Positions 8,900 through 20,626 of a stretch of DNA of 64,000 bases are shown one piece after another (the stretch's first letter is position 1; every line of letters starts with the position of its first letter). The notes under the pieces were generated by a model. The model saw nothing but the letters and a program-made list of their open reading frames with translations, made no database searches and was not told where the DNA came from. Source of the DNA: Xylophilus ampelinus (GTDB lineage: Bacteria; Pseudomonadota; Gammaproteobacteria; Burkholderiales; Burkholderiaceae_C); contig NZ_CABFMN010000085.1 of assembly GCF_901875635.1 (NCBI RefSeq), positions 11,617 to 75,616 on the forward strand. Direction: 5' to 3'. The translations under genes were made by a program, and so were the position numbers.

Positions 8900-10711
8900 A
8901 TGAATCACATCAGAAATTTTTCGATCATTGCGCACATCGACCACGGGAAATCGACGCTGGCTGATCGCTTGATCCAACGTTGCGGAGGCCTCGCCGAACG
9001 CGACATGGAAGCGCAGGTGCTCGACTCGATGGACATCGAAAAAGAGCGTGGGATAACCATCAAGGCACAGACCGCCGCGTTGCACTACAAGGCGCGCGAC
9101 GGCCAGGTTTACAACCTCAATCTCATCGACACGCCGGGCCACGTCGACTTCTCGTACGAAGTCTCGCGCTCGCTCTCCGCCTGTGAGGGGGCGCTGCTTG
9201 TCGTCGATGCATCGCAAGGCGTGGAAGCGCAGACGGTGGCCAACTGCTACACCGCACTGGACCTCGGTGTGGAAGTGCTTCCGGTGCTCAACAAGATGGA
9301 CCTTCCGCAGTCGGACCCCGACAACGCGAAGGCCGAGATCGAGGATGTGATCGGCATCGACGCGAGCGACGCGATTCCGTGCTCGGCCAAGACGGGAATG
9401 GGCGTGGACGAGATCCTCGAAGCCATCGTCGCCAAGGTGCCCGCGCCGCGCGGCAATCCCGATGCGGCACTGCGCGCCATGATCATCGACAGCTGGTTCG
9501 ATCCGTACGTCGGCGTCGTGATGCTGGTGCGCGTCGTCGACGGGCGCCTCGCCAAGGGCGAGCGCATCAAGATGATGGCGACGGGCGCCACCTACAACGC
9601 CGACAACCTCGGCGTTTTCACGCCTGCGAACGAGCCGCGCGAGGCGCTGGAGGCGGGCGAGGTGGGCTACATCATCGCCGGCATCAAGGAACTGCAGGCC
9701 GCGAAGGTCGGCGACACCGTCACGCTGATCAAGGGCGGCACCGGCGGCGCGGCCTTCACCGCGACGGAGCCGCTGCCGGGCTTCAAGGAAATCCAGCCGC
9801 AGGTGTTCGCGGGCCTGTACCCGACCGAGGCCAGCGAATACGACCAGCTGCGCGACGCGTTGGAAAAGCTCAAGCTCAACGACGCCTCGCTGCACTACGA
9901 GCCCGAAGTGAGCCAGGCGCTGGGCTTCGGCTTCCGCTGCGGCTTCCTGGGCCTGCTGCACATGGAAATCGTGCAGGAGCGCCTGGAGCGCGAATTCGAC
10001 CAGGACCTCATCACCACCGCACCGAGCGTGGTCTACCAGGTGATGAAGAACGATGGCGAGGTCATCATGGTCGAGAACCCCGCCAAGATGCCCGACGTGG
10101 GCAAGATGGCGGAGATCCGCGAGCCCATCGTCACCGTGCACCTGTACATGCCGCAGGAGTACGTCGGTGCCGTCATGACGCTGGCCAACCAGAAGCGCGG
10201 CGTGCAGATCAACATGGCCTACCACGGCCGCCAGGTCATGCTGACCTACGACATGCCGTTGGGCGAGATCGTGCTCGACTTCTTCGACAAGCTGAAGTCG
10301 GTGAGCCGAGGCTATGCCTCGATGGACTACGAGTTCAAGGAATACCGGCCGTCGGACGTGGTGAAGGTCGACATCCTGCTCAACGGCGAGAAGGTCGATG
10401 CGCTGTCGATCATCGTGCACCGCACGCAGGCGCAGTTCCGCGGTCGGGCGGTGGTCAGCAAGATGCGCGAAATCATCAGCCGCCAGATGTTCGACGTTGC
10501 GATCCAGGCCGCCATCGGCGCCAACATCATCGCGCGCGAAACCATCAAGGCGCTGCGCAAGAACGTGCTGGCAAAATGTTACGGTGGCGACATCACCCGC
10601 AAACGCAAGCTGCTCGAGAAGCAGAAGGCGGGCAAGAAGCGCATGAAGCAGATCGGTTCGGTCGAGGTCCCGCAAGAGGCCTTCCTCGCCATCCTGCAGG
10701 TCGAAGAATAA
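8900..10711 (+). CDS. lepA: Elongation factor 4 (back-translocating GTPase LepA)
   Basis: Ribosome-associated GTPase of 603 residues. The G1 motif is AHIDHGKS (11-18), G3 DTPGH (77-81) and G4 NKMD (131-134). The EF4-specific C-terminal domain is present (ending QAFLAIL-like [10 protein letters not shown], with [20 protein letters not shown] before it). ATG 8900 gives the standard [18 protein letters not shown] start; a TTG three bases earlier is in frame but unlikely. lepB follows after 37 bp, the usual lepA-lepB operon. Confidence 0.98.
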   Translation: MNHIRNFSIIAHIDHGKSTLADRLIQRCGGLAERDMEAQVLDSMDIEKERGITIKAQTAALHYKARDGQVYNLNLIDTPGHVDFSYEVSRSLSACEGALLVVDASQGVEAQTVANCYTALDLGVEVLPVLNKMDLPQSDPDNAKAEIEDVIGIDASDAIPCSAKTGMGVDEILEAIVAKVPAPRGNPDAALRAMIIDSWFDPYVGVVMLVRVVDGRLAKGERIKMMATGATYNADNLGVFTPANEPREALEAGEVGYIIAGIKELQAAKVGDTVTLIKGGTGGAAFTATEPLPGFKEIQPQVFAGLYPTEASEYDQLRDALEKLKLNDASLHYEPEVSQALGFGFRCGFLGLLHMEIVQERLEREFDQDLITTAPSVVYQVMKNDGEVIMVENPAKMPDVGKMAEIREPIVTVHLYMPQEYVGAVMTLANQKRGVQINMAYHGRQVMLTYDMPLGEIVLDFFDKLKSVSRGYASMDYEFKEYRPSDVVKVDILLNGEKVDALSIIVHRTQAQFRGRAVVSKMREIISRQMFDVAIQAAIGANIIARETIKALRKNVLAKCYGGDITRKRKLLEKQKAGKKRMKQIGSVEVPQEAFLAILQVEE

Positions 10712-10748
10712 GCGGCGGCCTGGCCCGCCAGAAGAAGAATTCCCAGCG

Positions 10749-11720
10749 ATGGCACTCCTGACTTCCCTGATCCTGGCCGCCTTCGTCGGCTACATCGGCG
10801 CCTGGTACACCGGCGCGGTCGAGGGCAACTTCGCCCTGCTGCTCCTGCTGGCGACGGTGGTCACCGGCGCCTACTGGCTGGCCGAGCGCTTCTATTTCCT
10901 GCCGCGCCGCCGGCGGGCCGCGGAGACCTTCGAGACCTCCAGCGCGCAGCGGCGCGAGGCGCTCACCCAGCAGGGCATCACGCAGTTCGACCGCGAGGAC
11001 AGCAAGGCGCGCGAGAAGATCCTGGCCCAGCCCTGGTGGCTGGACTGGACCGCCGGGCTGTTCCCGGTGATCCTGGTGGTGTTCCTGCTGCGCTCCTTCG
11101 TGGTCGAGCCCTTCAAGATCCCCTCGGGCTCGATGATGCCGACCCTGCTCACCGGCGACCTGATCCTGGTGAACAAGTTCACCTACGGGCTGCGCCTGCC
11201 GGTGATCAACACCAAGATCACCGACGGCACGCCGCCGGCGCGCGGCGATGTGATGGTGTTTCGCTACCCGCCCAAGCCGAGCATGGACTACATCAAGCGC
11301 GTGGTGGGCGTGCCCGGCGACGAGGTGGCCTACCTCAACAAGAAGCTCACCATCAACGGCCAACCGGTCAGCAAGGTGGAGGTGCCCGACTACTTCGACG
11401 ACGAGGTGATGCGTTACTTCAAGCAGTACCGCGAGGACCTGGGCGGCAAGGAGCACCTGCTGCTGAACGACGAAACGCGTCGCGCCGGCCTGTCCGACGC
11501 CGAGATCATGTCGTTTCCGAACCGTGAAAATTGTCGTTACAGTGTCGAGGGCGTGGTCTGCAAGGTGCCGCCCGGTCACTATTTCATGATGGGCGACAAC
11601 CGCGACAACTCGCTCGATTCGCGTTATTGGGGCTTCGTGCCGGACCAGAACATCGTGGGCAAAGCCTTCTTCGTCTGGATGAATTTTGGCAACCTCAAGC
11701 GCATCGGACCGTTTCACTAA
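10749..11720 (+). CDS. lepB: Signal peptidase I
   Basis: Inner-membrane protease that removes signal peptides from Sec and Tat exported proteins. Two N-terminal membrane helices (about 4-22 and 27-45) are followed by a basic cytosolic loop and a third helix at about 102-117. The catalytic dyad is Ser128 in PSGSMMPT and Lys184 in DYIKRVVGVPG. Box E, MGDNRDNSLDSR, is near the C-terminus. The 323 residues fit beta-proteobacterial LepB. The gene is in an operon with lepA and the DUF4845 gene. Confidence 0.97.
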   Translation: MALLTSLILAAFVGYIGAWYTGAVEGNFALLLLLATVVTGAYWLAERFYFLPRRRRAAETFETSSAQRREALTQQGITQFDREDSKAREKILAQPWWLDWTAGLFPVILVVFLLRSFVVEPFKIPSGSMMPTLLTGDLILVNKFTYGLRLPVINTKITDGTPPARGDVMVFRYPPKPSMDYIKRVVGVPGDEVAYLNKKLTINGQPVSKVEVPDYFDDEVMRYFKQYREDLGGKEHLLLNDETRRAGLSDAEIMSFPNRENCRYSVEGVVCKVPPGHYFMMGDNRDNSLDSRYWGFVPDQNIVGKAFFVWMNFGNLKRIGPFH

Positions 11721-11753
11721 TCCGTTGACCAGGGAAGAGGAAGAGAAGAGGGT

Positions 11754-12110
11754 ATGAGGGCAATGCAATCCAGGGCGCGCCAGCGCGGCATCTCGTTCAT
11801 CGGCCTGCTGTTCGTGGCGGTGGTCTTCGTGTGCGTGGGCGTCGTGGTGGCCAAGGTGGTGCCGACGGCGATCGAATACCAGAGCATTCTCAAGGCCGCC
11901 AACAAGGCCAAGGAAGGTTCGACGGTGCCGGAAGTCCGTGCCATCTTCGACCGGGCCCAGGCGGTCGACTACTTCGACGCCGTGTCGGGCAAGGACCTTG
12001 ATGTGCAGAAGGTGGGCGACAAGGTGGTCGTCTCCTTCGCCTACGACAAGGAGATCCCGCTCTTCGGCCCCGCCTATCTGGTGATCAAGTACCGGGGCCA
12101 GTCCAACTGA
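11754..12110 (+). CDS. DUF4845 small membrane protein
   Basis: 118 residues of unknown function. One N-terminal membrane helix ([20 protein letters not shown]) carries a pilin-like look, and the soluble part matches the DUF4845 family that sits between lepB and rnc in many betaproteobacteria and pseudomonads. A purine-rich stretch GGAAGAGGAAGAGAAGAGG (11733-11751) provides ribosome-binding sites for ATG 11754 or ATG 11763; the first is used here. Conserved linkage with lepB suggests a role in envelope maturation, but this is unproven. Confidence 0.85.
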   Translation: MRAMQSRARQRGISFIGLLFVAVVFVCVGVVVAKVVPTAIEYQSILKAANKAKEGSTVPEVRAIFDRAQAVDYFDAVSGKDLDVQKVGDKVVVSFAYDKEIPLFGPAYLVIKYRGQSN

Positions 12111-12139
12111 GCCCGACCAGCCGCCAGCGCCCCGCCGAC

Positions 12140-12826
12140 GTGGCTCCCAGCGGGCTCGGGGCGCTGCAGGCGCGCCTGCAGCACGCCTTCCGCGATGCGG
12201 CCCTGTTGCAGCGCGCACTCACGCACCGCAGCTTTTCGGCCGAGCACAACGAGCGCCTGGAATTCCTCGGCGACTCGGTGCTCAACCTGGCTGTTTCCCA
12301 TCTGCTCTACATCCGCCTGGCGCAGTTGCCCGAGGGCGACCTGTCGCGCGTGCGGGCCAACCTCGTCAAGCAGGACACCCTGCACCGCATCGCCCTGCAG
12401 CTGGAGCTGTCGCCGCTGCTGCGCCTGGGCGAGGGCGAGGCGCGATCGGGCGGCTCGGCGCGTCCGTCGATCCTGGCCGATGCGCTGGAGGCCGTGATCG
12501 GCGCCGTCTACCTCGATGCGGGCTATGGCGCCGCGCAGGCGCTCGTCGAGCGCCTGTACGAGGCCGTGGAGATCAACCCGCGCATGGAGGCGGTCTCCAA
12601 GGACCCGAAGACCGAATTGCAGGAATGGCTGCAGGGCCACAAAATGAAACTGCCCGCCTACCGCGTGGCCGGCACACTGGGTGCGGCGCACAAGCAGACC
12701 TTCGAGGTGGAGTGCGAAGTGGCCGAGCTCGGTCTGGTCGCACGCGGCATCGGCGGTTCGCGCCGGGCCGGCGAGCAGGCGGCCGCTGCGGCGATGCTGC
12801 TCCAACTGAAGGCACGCGGCCGTTGA
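12140..12826 (+). CDS. rnc: Ribonuclease III
   Basis: Double-strand-specific endoribonuclease for rRNA and mRNA processing. The catalytic signature [12 protein letters not shown] is at about residues 37-48, and the second acidic cluster is [14 protein letters not shown]. The dsRNA-binding domain covers about 150-225 ([30 protein letters not shown]). The start is a GTG at 12140, the only initiator that leaves the N-terminal helix intact. Length 228 is normal. era starts eight bases after the stop, the classic rnc-era pair. Confidence 0.96.
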   Translation: MAPSGLGALQARLQHAFRDAALLQRALTHRSFSAEHNERLEFLGDSVLNLAVSHLLYIRLAQLPEGDLSRVRANLVKQDTLHRIALQLELSPLLRLGEGEARSGGSARPSILADALEAVIGAVYLDAGYGAAQALVERLYEAVEINPRMEAVSKDPKTELQEWLQGHKMKLPAYRVAGTLGAAHKQTFEVECEVAELGLVARGIGGSRRAGEQAAAAAMLLQLKARGR

Positions 12827-12834
12827 AGACATCC

Positions 12835-13866
12835 ATGACCACCGATCCAAATGCTATCGATTCCGTAGCGCCTCCCGCAGGCGCCACGGGCGTTCCGGCC
12901 CCAAATGACTTGCAAATCCCGGGCGCGGGCGGTGGCCGGCGCTGCGGCCTCGTCGCCATCGTCGGCAAGCCCAACGTGGGCAAATCCACGCTGCTCAATG
13001 CGCTGGTGGGGCAGAAGATCAGCATCACTTCGCGCAAGGCCCAGACCACGCGCCACCGCATCACGGGCATCCGCACCGTGGCGACCCCGGATGGCGGTGG
13101 CGCCCAGTTCGTCTTCGTCGACACGCCGGGCTTCCAGACCCGCCATGCCAATGCCCTCAACCGCTCGCTGAACAAGACCGTGCTGGGCGCGGTCGCCGAC
13201 GTCGACCTGATCCTCTTCGTGGTGGAGGCGGGGCGCTTTGCGCCGGCCGATGCCAAGGTGCTGTCGCTGCTGGGCAAGAACATCCCGGTGCTGCTGATCG
13301 CCAACAAGCTCGATACCGTGCATCGCCGGGCCGACATCGCGCCCTGGCTGGCGCAGATGCAGGCCCAGGACGCCGGCGAGGGTGCCGAGCGCTTTGCCGA
13401 GTTCGTGCCGATGTCGGCCAAGAACGCCAAGGACATCGAGCGGCTCATCGGCATCTGCGAGAAGTACCTGCCCGAGCAGCCGTGGTGGTACGACGAGGAC
13501 GAACTGACCGACCGCAGCGAGAAGTTCCTCGCCAGTGAGACGGTGCGCGAGAAGCTGTTCCGACTCACGGGCGACGAGCTGCCCTACACCTCGACCGTGG
13601 TCATCGACAGGTTCGAGGAAGAGCCGCCGCAGAAGAAGGGCCAGAAGCGCCTGGTCAAGATCGCCGCCACCATCGTGGTCGAGCGCGACGGCCACAAGGC
13701 GATGGTGATCGGCGACAAGGGCGAGCGCATCAAGCGCATCGGCACCGAAACGCGCCAGGAGCTCGAAAAACTCATGGACGCCAAGGTGTTCATCGAGCTG
13801 TGGGTCAAGGTGCGCTCCGGCTGGGCCGACGACGAGGCACGCGTCAAGTCATTCGGCTATGAGTGA
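12835..13866 (+). CDS. era: GTPase Era
   Basis: Essential GTPase that binds the 3' end of 16S rRNA during 30S maturation. G1 is GKPNVGKS, G3 DTPGFQT, G4 NKLD. The C-terminal KH domain contains the [11 protein letters not shown] loop. The protein has 343 residues, about 35 to 40 more than usual, because of a Pro/Ala-rich N-terminal leader before [14 protein letters not shown]. Part of that leader is encoded by a family A repeat (12853-12900). ATG 12835 is used; a TTG at 12823 overlapping the rnc stop is possible. The 3' end overlaps the next gene by eight bases. Confidence 0.96.
   Translation: MTTDPNAIDSVAPPAGATGVPAPNDLQIPGAGGGRRCGLVAIVGKPNVGKSTLLNALVGQKISITSRKAQTTRHRITGIRTVATPDGGGAQFVFVDTPGFQTRHANALNRSLNKTVLGAVADVDLILFVVEAGRFAPADAKVLSLLGKNIPVLLIANKLDTVHRRADIAPWLAQMQAQDAGEGAERFAEFVPMSAKNAKDIERLIGICEKYLPEQPWWYDEDELTDRSEKFLASETVREKLFRLTGDELPYTSTVVIDRFEEEPPQKKGQKRLVKIAATIVVERDGHKAMVIGDKGERIKRIGTETRQELEKLMDAKVFIELWVKVRSGWADDEARVKSFGYE
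12853..12900 (+). repeat. Dispersed palindromic repeat, family A, copy 3 (inside era)
   Basis: GCTA (12853-12856), nine bases, TAGC (12866-12869), then a GGCGCC-rich part. It is translated as the extra N-terminal segment of Era ([17 protein letters not shown]). Confidence 0.7.
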
Positions 13867-14533
13867 ACCGGGCCGGCGCGCCGCCGGCCGCCTGTGGGTG
13901 CTGATGCTCGCCGCCTGCCTGCTGGGCGGCGGCACGGGCGCCGGGGCGCAGGCGCCGTCCGCCGCGCCGCCGCCGCCGCTGCTGCTGCGCGCCGGCACCG
14001 AGCAGAACCTGGTCATCGATGCCTCCGGCGACCCGCGCCTGCCGCACCTGTTTTCCGTCGAAGGCGACGCCGCCGCCCCGCAGCGGCGGCCGTGGGCCGT
14101 GTCGCTCAACGTCGCGCTCGACGGCGCGGCGGAACTCGACCGGCGCCTGGTGCAGGAACTGGCGCAGCGCCAATTGGTGGGGCAGGTGTTGCTGGAGGAA
14201 TTCCGCCCGCCGCGCGTACCTCGCTGTACCGAACTGCAGGTCGGCAGCCGGGTGCCCGTCGCGGTCGTGCAGGCCGTCGTTCGCGCGCTGCTGCCGCTGC
14301 CGCAGCGCTGGTCGGTGCAGATCGTGGAGGACGACGAATCCGGCACGGGCGAGTTGCAGCGCGTCTACATCGGCGGCATGGTGCAGCGGCCCTGTGCGCT
14401 GGCATCGCCTTCCAGGCTGCGCGAACTCGCCGCGCCGGGCCTGAGCCTGCCCGAACTCCATCGCCTGCTGCGCACCATCAACGGCACCGCCCGGCAGCAC
14501 GCCGCAGCGGCGCGGCCGCCGGGCGGAGCGTGA
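13859..14533 (+). CDS. Secreted hypothetical protein between era and recO
   Basis: 224 residues with no recognised family. The N-terminus is a clear signal peptide (basic start, [14 protein letters not shown], cleavage near AGAQA), so the product is probably periplasmic. The middle part contains charged and hydrophobic alternations ([32 protein letters not shown]) and two Cys that could pair. The ATG overlaps the era stop by eight bases and recO starts one base after its stop, so all three are co-translated. A longer-looking frame at 13894-14538 is low-complexity and is rejected. Confidence 0.75.
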   Translation: MSEPGRRAAGRLWVLMLAACLLGGGTGAGAQAPSAAPPPPLLLRAGTEQNLVIDASGDPRLPHLFSVEGDAAAPQRRPWAVSLNVALDGAAELDRRLVQELAQRQLVGQVLLEEFRPPRVPRCTELQVGSRVPVAVVQAVVRALLPLPQRWSVQIVEDDESGTGELQRVYIGGMVQRPCALASPSRLRELAAPGLSLPELHRLLRTINGTARQHAAAARPPGGA

Positions 14534-14534
14534 C

Positions 14535-15305
14535 GTGAAGCGTGGCGTCGTGCACGAGCCGGCCTTCGTGCTGCACCGCTACGACTGGAGCGAATCGAGC
14601 CTGATCCTCGAGACGCTGACCCGGCACCACGGCCGCATCGCGCTGGTGGCCAAGGGCGCCAAGCGGCCCAGCTCGAATTTCCGGCCCATCCTCCTGCCGC
14701 TGCAGCCGTTGCAGGTCAGCTATGGCGGCGACGCGGAGATCCGCACGCTCAAGTCCGCCGAATGGATGGGCGGCCATGTCATGCCGACCGGCGAGGCCCT
14801 GCTGTCGGGCTACTACCTCAACGAGTTGCTGATCCGTCTGCTGGCCCGCGACGACGCGCATCCGGCACTCTTCGATGCCTACGCTGGCACCGTGCGGGTG
14901 CTGGCGACGGCGCACGAAGGCGGCACCCAGGCCAGCGTGCAGGCCTCGGCGCTGCGGGCCTTCGAGCTGCTGCTGCTGCGGGAGGTGGGCCTGCTGCCCA
15001 CGCTCGATGCGCAGACCTCCACCCTGGCGCCGCTCGATGCGCAGCTCGACTACGCGCTGGTGGCCGAAGCCGGCCTGCGCGAGGCCCAGGCCGGCGAGGC
15101 GTCCCTGAACGGTGCCGGCTGGTCCGTTCTGCAACGCGCGCTCGACGAGCCCGCGCCCTTCACCGCCACGCTGCGCGCGGTGGCCGAGCTCTCGCCGGGG
15201 GCCAACGCTTCCCTGCGCGGCCAGCTGCGCACCTTGCTCAACTACCATTGCGGCGTGTCCACGCTGCGCACGCGGCAGTTGATGCGGGAGCTGCAGAACC
15301 TCTGA
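14535..15305 (+). CDS. recO: DNA repair protein RecO
   Basis: RecFOR-pathway mediator that anneals ssDNA and loads RecA on SSB-coated gaps. The N-terminal OB fold is visible ([32 protein letters not shown]) followed by the helical domain ([35 protein letters not shown]). The zinc-binding Cys cluster of some RecO proteins is absent, as usual in proteobacteria. Start is GTG 14535, one base after the preceding stop. Length 256 is normal. pdxJ follows, the standard recO-pdxJ-acpS order. Confidence 0.95.
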   Translation: MKRGVVHEPAFVLHRYDWSESSLILETLTRHHGRIALVAKGAKRPSSNFRPILLPLQPLQVSYGGDAEIRTLKSAEWMGGHVMPTGEALLSGYYLNELLIRLLARDDAHPALFDAYAGTVRVLATAHEGGTQASVQASALRAFELLLLREVGLLPTLDAQTSTLAPLDAQLDYALVAEAGLREAQAGEASLNGAGWSVLQRALDEPAPFTATLRAVAELSPGANASLRGQLRTLLNYHCGVSTLRTRQLMRELQNL

Positions 15306-15366
15306 GCCCCGCCGATGCCCGGCCTTGCGCGGCGCGTCCTGCCTCCGGGCGCATGAAAGTCTTGCC

Positions 15367-16143
15367 ATGAGTGCTTCTTCTTCCTCGCGCAACCGCACGG
15401 CCCTGTCGGTGAACCTGAACAAGGTGGCCCTGGTGCGCAACACGCGCCACCTCGGCATTCCCAGCGTGGTGTATGCCGCCGCGCTGTGCCTGGATGCCGG
15501 CGCCGACGGCATCACCGTGCATCCGCGGCCCGACGGGCGCCACATTCGCGCGCAGGACGTGGCCGACCTGTCGGCCCTGCTGCGCCGCGACTGGCCGCAG
15601 GTGGAGTTCAACATCGAAGGCAATCCGTTCCAGAACCTGATGGACTTCGTGCGCGAGTTCCGGCCTCAGCAGGCCACCTTCGTGCCCGACAGCGAGGACC
15701 AGTTCACCAGCGACCACGGCTGGCGCTTCCCGGAGGATCTGGCGCGGCTCAAGCCCCTGGTGGCCGAGGCGCGCGCGCTGGGCGTGCGCGTGAGCCTGTT
15801 CATGGACCCGGACGCCGACCAGATGGCCGAAGCGCGCGCGACCGGCGCCGATCGCGTCGAGCTCTACACCGAAGGCTATGCCGCCTCGCGCGGCACCTCG
15901 CGCGCGACCCAGGTGCTGGCCCGCTACGCCGAGGCGGCGCGCGCAGCGCAGGACGTGGGCCTGCAGGTGAACGCCGGGCACGACCTGAGCCGCGACAACC
16001 TCACCGACTTCCTGCGTGCGGTGCCCGACGTGCAGGAGGTCTCGATCGGCCACGCCTTCATCGCCGATGCGCTGGAGTTGGGCTACGCCGCCGCCACCCG
16101 CGACTACCTGCGCTGCATCGACGATGCGGCTCGCATCGCCTGA
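15367..16143 (+). CDS. pdxJ: Pyridoxine 5'-phosphate synthase
   Basis: Makes pyridoxine 5'-phosphate from deoxyxylulose 5-phosphate and 3-amino-2-oxopropyl phosphate, the ring-closing step of vitamin B6 synthesis. The TIM-barrel signatures are present: [15 protein letters not shown] near the N-terminus, [16 protein letters not shown], and [12 protein letters not shown] with the GH-D active-site loop, ending in [13 protein letters not shown]. Length is 258 residues. ATG 15367 is chosen over an upstream in-frame ATG at 15325 because it gives the family start. acpS follows 11 bases downstream. Confidence 0.97.
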   Translation: MSASSSSRNRTALSVNLNKVALVRNTRHLGIPSVVYAAALCLDAGADGITVHPRPDGRHIRAQDVADLSALLRRDWPQVEFNIEGNPFQNLMDFVREFRPQQATFVPDSEDQFTSDHGWRFPEDLARLKPLVAEARALGVRVSLFMDPDADQMAEARATGADRVELYTEGYAASRGTSRATQVLARYAEAARAAQDVGLQVNAGHDLSRDNLTDFLRAVPDVQEVSIGHAFIADALELGYAAATRDYLRCIDDAARIA

Positions 16144-16154
16144 GGGCACGCGCC

Positions 16155-16553
16155 TTGGTCCACGGCATCGGCACCGACATCTGCGACATCCGGCGCATCG
16201 CCGCCACCTTCGAACGCCAGGGCGAGCGCTTTGCCGAACGCGTGCTGGGCGACGCCGAACTGGCCGTCTGGCGGGCCCGCAGCGCCCGCTGGCCCAAGCG
16301 CGGCATGCGGTACCTGGCGACGCGCTTTTCCGCCAAGGAAGCCTTCAGCAAGGCGATCGGCCTGGGCATGCGCATGCCCATGGCGTGGCGCCTGTGCGAG
16401 ATCCTCAACGAGCCCAGCGGCAAGCCGCGCATCGTGCTGCACGATCCGCTCAAGAGCTGGTTCGAGGCGCAAGGTCTGACGGCCCACGTGACCGTGACCG
16501 ACGAAACCGACTACGCCGCCAGCTTCGTGGTGGTCGAGAAGAAGAACCCCTGA
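16155..16553 (+). CDS. acpS: Holo-ACP synthase
   Basis: Transfers 4'-phosphopantetheine from CoA to Ser37 of the AcpP encoded upstream. The 132 residues carry the magnesium ligands Asp8 (GIGTDICDI) and Glu62 ([12 protein letters not shown]). The only start consistent with the family is TTG 16155, encoding the first residue of MVHGIGTD; no ATG or GTG lies between the pdxJ stop and the motif. The rare start codon may keep expression low. nagZ begins one base after the stop. Confidence 0.93.
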   Translation: MVHGIGTDICDIRRIAATFERQGERFAERVLGDAELAVWRARSARWPKRGMRYLATRFSAKEAFSKAIGLGMRMPMAWRLCEILNEPSGKPRIVLHDPLKSWFEAQGLTAHVTVTDETDYAASFVVVEKKNP

Positions 16554-16554
16554 G

Positions 16555-17625
16555 ATGGTCGACCCCCTTCACCGCCCCCTCGTCATCGACGTCGCGGGCC
16601 CCACGCTCACGGCCGACGACCGCCGACGCCTCGCTCATCCCCAGGTCGGCGGTGTCATTCACTTCGTGCGCAACTGGGAAAGCCGCGCGCAGATGAGCGC
16701 GCTCAACGCCGAGATCAAGTCGATCAATCCGCAGGTGCTGATCTGCATTGACCACGAAGGCGGCCGCGTGCAGCGCTTTCGCACCGACGGTTTCACCCGG
16801 CTGCCCTCCGTGCGCGGTCTGGGCGAGCGCTGGATGCACGACGCGATGGACGCCACGCGCGCAGCCACCGCGGCCGGTTACGTGCTCGCGAGCGAGCTGC
16901 GCGCCGTCGGCGTCGACTTCAGCTTCGCCCCGGTGCTCGACCTCGACCACGGCGAGAGCAGCGTCATCGGCGACCGCAGCTTCCACCGCGACCCGCGCGT
17001 GGTGGCGCTGCTGGCCAAGAGCGTGATGCACGGCATGCTGCAGGCCGGCATGTCCAGCTGCGGCAAGCACTTTCCGGGACACGGCTTCGTCAGGGCCGAC
17101 TCGCACACCGCGATCCCGGTCGACCGCCGCAGCCTCAAGGCCATCCTGGCCGACGATGCGAAGCCCTTCGAGTGGCTGGCCGAGACGCTGGGCGCCGTGA
17201 TGCCGGCGCATGTGATCTATTCGCGGGTCGACCGCAGGCCCGCCGGCTTTTCGGCCAGGTGGCTGCAGGACATCCTGCGCGGACGCCTGGGTTTCCGGGG
17301 CGCGATCTTCAGCGACGACCTGAGCATGGAAGCCGGCCGGTACATCGACGGCCGGCTGCTGAGCTACACCGATGCCGCCCTGGCGGCGCTGGCGGCCGGC
17401 TGCGACCTGGCGATGCTGTGTAACCAGAGCATCGGCATGGGCGAGCCGCTGGAAGCACTTCTCGACGGTTTCTCGGCTGCAGCCACCGCGGGCCGCTGGC
17501 AGCCGGTGGCCGCGAGCGAGGCGCGGCGGCAGGCCCTGATGCCGGCGTGCCCGGCGCCTGGCTGGGCGGCCATGCAGGCATCGGCAGCCTATGCAGCCGC
17601 GCTCCGTTTGCTACAAAAAATATAG
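16555..17625 (+). CDS. nagZ: Beta-N-acetylhexosaminidase NagZ
   Basis: Cytosolic glycoside hydrolase family 3 enzyme that removes GlcNAc from anhydro-muropeptides during peptidoglycan recycling. The signature KHFPGHG (171-177) with Asp182 and His184 (DSH) and the nucleophile loop FSDDLSM (Asp254/255) are present, along with the substrate-binding CIDHEGGRVQRF. The 356 residues are typical. The C-terminus reads into a family A repeat, and the TAG stop (17623-17625) is the repeat's own TAGC arm. It converges on lysS. Confidence 0.96.
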   Translation: MVDPLHRPLVIDVAGPTLTADDRRRLAHPQVGGVIHFVRNWESRAQMSALNAEIKSINPQVLICIDHEGGRVQRFRTDGFTRLPSVRGLGERWMHDAMDATRAATAAGYVLASELRAVGVDFSFAPVLDLDHGESSVIGDRSFHRDPRVVALLAKSVMHGMLQAGMSSCGKHFPGHGFVRADSHTAIPVDRRSLKAILADDAKPFEWLAETLGAVMPAHVIYSRVDRRPAGFSARWLQDILRGRLGFRGAIFSDDLSMEAGRYIDGRLLSYTDAALAALAAGCDLAMLCNQSIGMGEPLEALLDGFSAAATAGRWQPVAASEARRQALMPACPAPGWAAMQASAAYAAALRLLQKI

Positions 17626-17662
17626 CGACTTGCGCAGGCGCCGCGGGCGTTGCAGGGCTTTT
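17610..17662 (+). repeat. Dispersed palindromic repeat, family A, copy 4
   Basis: GCTA (17610-17613), nine bases, TAGC (17623-17626), GC-rich part, then TTTTT. It supplies the nagZ stop codon and probably ends the nagZ transcript. Confidence 0.8.
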
Positions 17663-17666
17663 TGGT

Positions 17667-19190
<1,524 letters not shown>

Positions 19191-19263
19191 GAAGAAGAAA
19201 GAAAACAGAAAGGGGGCGCAAGGCGCAGCCGCGCATTTTAGCTGCGGGGATTTCAAGGCAAAT

Positions 19264-19313
19264 CGGCCGCTGGCGCCCGTGGGACGGGCGCAATGTGCTA
19301 TGAAAAAAGGAGC
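19264..19313 (-). repeat. Dispersed palindromic repeat, family A, copy 5 (degenerate)
   Basis: Reverse orientation: GGCGCCCGTGGGACGGGCGC then GCTA (19297-19300), nine bases, GAGC in place of TAGC. It lies between lysS and the LON-domain gene. Confidence 0.6.
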
Positions 19314-19314
19314 A

Positions 19315-19974
19315 TCATTCCTTGGCGATGCCGGTGCGTGCGAGCAGGTCGCTCACCAGCTCCAGCCGCATCAGCGGGCTGCCCAGTTCCATCAGGCGCT
19401 GCTTGAGTTCCGGTTGCATCGGCAGCAGCTCGCACCAGCGGTTGGCCACCCAGCCGCAGTCGTCGAGCCGGAAGGGTTGGGCAATGGGCAGGCGGGGGGC
19501 CGTGCCGGTGGCCTCGGCCTGCATGCGTTGGCGTTCTTCCAGCGTGCGCAGCAGCCGCTGCAAGGCCTCGCCGGTGTGCCGCAGGTCCTCGGGGACGGGC
19601 AGGGCCACATCCTCGTCCACCATCTCCACCTCGGCCGTCCACAGGCCGTGCTTGTGCAGCTCGCTGCTGCGCACGCGAAAGCGCGAACCGCCGATGCATT
19701 CGATCTGCATCAGGCCGGATTGCGGCGATTCGAAGCTGCTGATGTGGGCCACCGTGCCGATGCTCGCGAACTGCTCCGCCTCGGCGCCGGGCACCCGCAC
19801 TTCGGAGCCCTGGGTGAGCCCGACCACGCCGAAGGGCGCGCCGGCCTTGTGGCACTTGCCGATCATGTCGAGGTAGCGCACCTCGAAGATCCGCAGCGGC
19901 AGCAGGCCGCCGGGAAAGAGCACGGTGCCCAATGGAAACAAAGGCAGTACGGAGCGCGGGGGAGGGGAGGTCAT
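19315..19974 (-). CDS. LON peptidase substrate-binding domain protein
   Basis: A 219-residue stand-alone LON N-terminal domain ([27 protein letters not shown]-like [31 protein letters not shown]) without ATPase or protease parts. The molecular role of such proteins is unknown; they may bind misfolded or specific partner proteins. ATG 19974 with AAAGG five bases upstream is used. An in-frame ATG at 19998 is also possible. It is divergent from the YggT gene. Confidence 0.85.
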   Translation of the reverse strand: MTSPPPRSVLPLFPLGTVLFPGGLLPLRIFEVRYLDMIGKCHKAGAPFGVVGLTQGSEVRVPGAEAEQFASIGTVAHISSFESPQSGLMQIECIGGSRFRVRSSELHKHGLWTAEVEMVDEDVALPVPEDLRHTGEALQRLLRTLEERQRMQAEATGTAPRLPIAQPFRLDDCGWVANRWCELLPMQPELKQRLMELGSPLMRLELVSDLLARTGIAKE

Positions 19975-20025
19975 CGGGGCCTTTCGCGTGGCTATCATCG
20001 CACTCCCTTTTTGCCTTGGCCGTCG

Positions 20026-20583
20026 ATGTTCTATCAGATCCCTTCGTTCCTGCTCGATGTGATCGTCGGTCTGCTCGGTGGCGCCTGCCTGCTGCGCCTG
20101 TACATGCAGTACCACCGCGTGCCTTTCGGCAACCCGCTGGGCCGCTTCGTGTTCGCGCTGTCCGACTGGATCGTGCTGCCGCTGCGCAAGGTGGTGCCCT
20201 CGATCAAGCGCTGGGACCTCGCCAGCCTCATCGCCGCGTGGCTGCTGGTGATGCTCAAGTACCTGCTGCTGATGCTGCTGGGGGGCGTGATGCGGCTGGG
20301 CGTGCTGCCGCTGCTGTCGATCTTCGGGCTGATGCAGCTCGCGGTGTCGGGGCTCACGGCGCTGCTCGTGGTGTACGCGGTGCTGTCATGGGTACCGAAC
20401 GTGTCCTCGATGCTGCGCGACCTGGTCGAGCGCCTGGCCGAACCGCTGGTGCGCCCGCTGCGCAAGGTGGTCCCACTGGTGGGCGGCGTCGACCTGTCGC
20501 CGCTGGTGGCCATCGTGCTGCTGCAGGTGGGCGCGATCATCCTCGGCAACTTGCTGGCCGGGGCCTACGCCCTGGGACGCTGA
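20026..20583 (+). CDS. YggT family integral membrane protein
   Basis: 185 residues with two repeated YGGT domains, each a pair of membrane helices followed by PLRKVVPS or PLRKVVPL motifs (about residues 50 and 148). Function is not established; family members have been tied to osmotic tolerance and cell-envelope processes. The same frame stays open far upstream across lysS, but ATG 20026 begins the first hydrophobic helix (FYQIPSFLLDVIVGLLGG). It converges on accD across a bidirectional terminator. Confidence 0.88.
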   Translation: MFYQIPSFLLDVIVGLLGGACLLRLYMQYHRVPFGNPLGRFVFALSDWIVLPLRKVVPSIKRWDLASLIAAWLLVMLKYLLLMLLGGVMRLGVLPLLSIFGLMQLAVSGLTALLVVYAVLSWVPNVSSMLRDLVERLAEPLVRPLRKVVPLVGGVDLSPLVAIVLLQVGAIILGNLLAGAYALGR

Positions 20584-20604
20584 AGCCAGCCCATCACCAA
20601 CGAC

Positions 20605-20626
20605 AACGGCGCCCGAGGGCGCCGTT
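20605..20626. terminator. Bidirectional terminator between yggT-like gene and accD
   Basis: A perfect inverted repeat AACGGCGCCC-GA-GGGCGCCGTT lies in the 66-bp gap between two convergent genes. T-rich sequence follows on plus. Confidence 0.75.

Noticed and set aside
13894..14538. An alternative frame within the era-recO hypothetical gene
   Set aside because: It is a run of Arg/Ala/Gly with no signal peptide. The 13859 frame has a signal peptide and coupled starts and stops at both ends.
15486..16154. N-terminal extension of AcpS through pdxJ
   Set aside because: The frame is open but reads as pdxJ shadow. AcpS homology begins exactly at the TTG-encoded MVHGIGTD.
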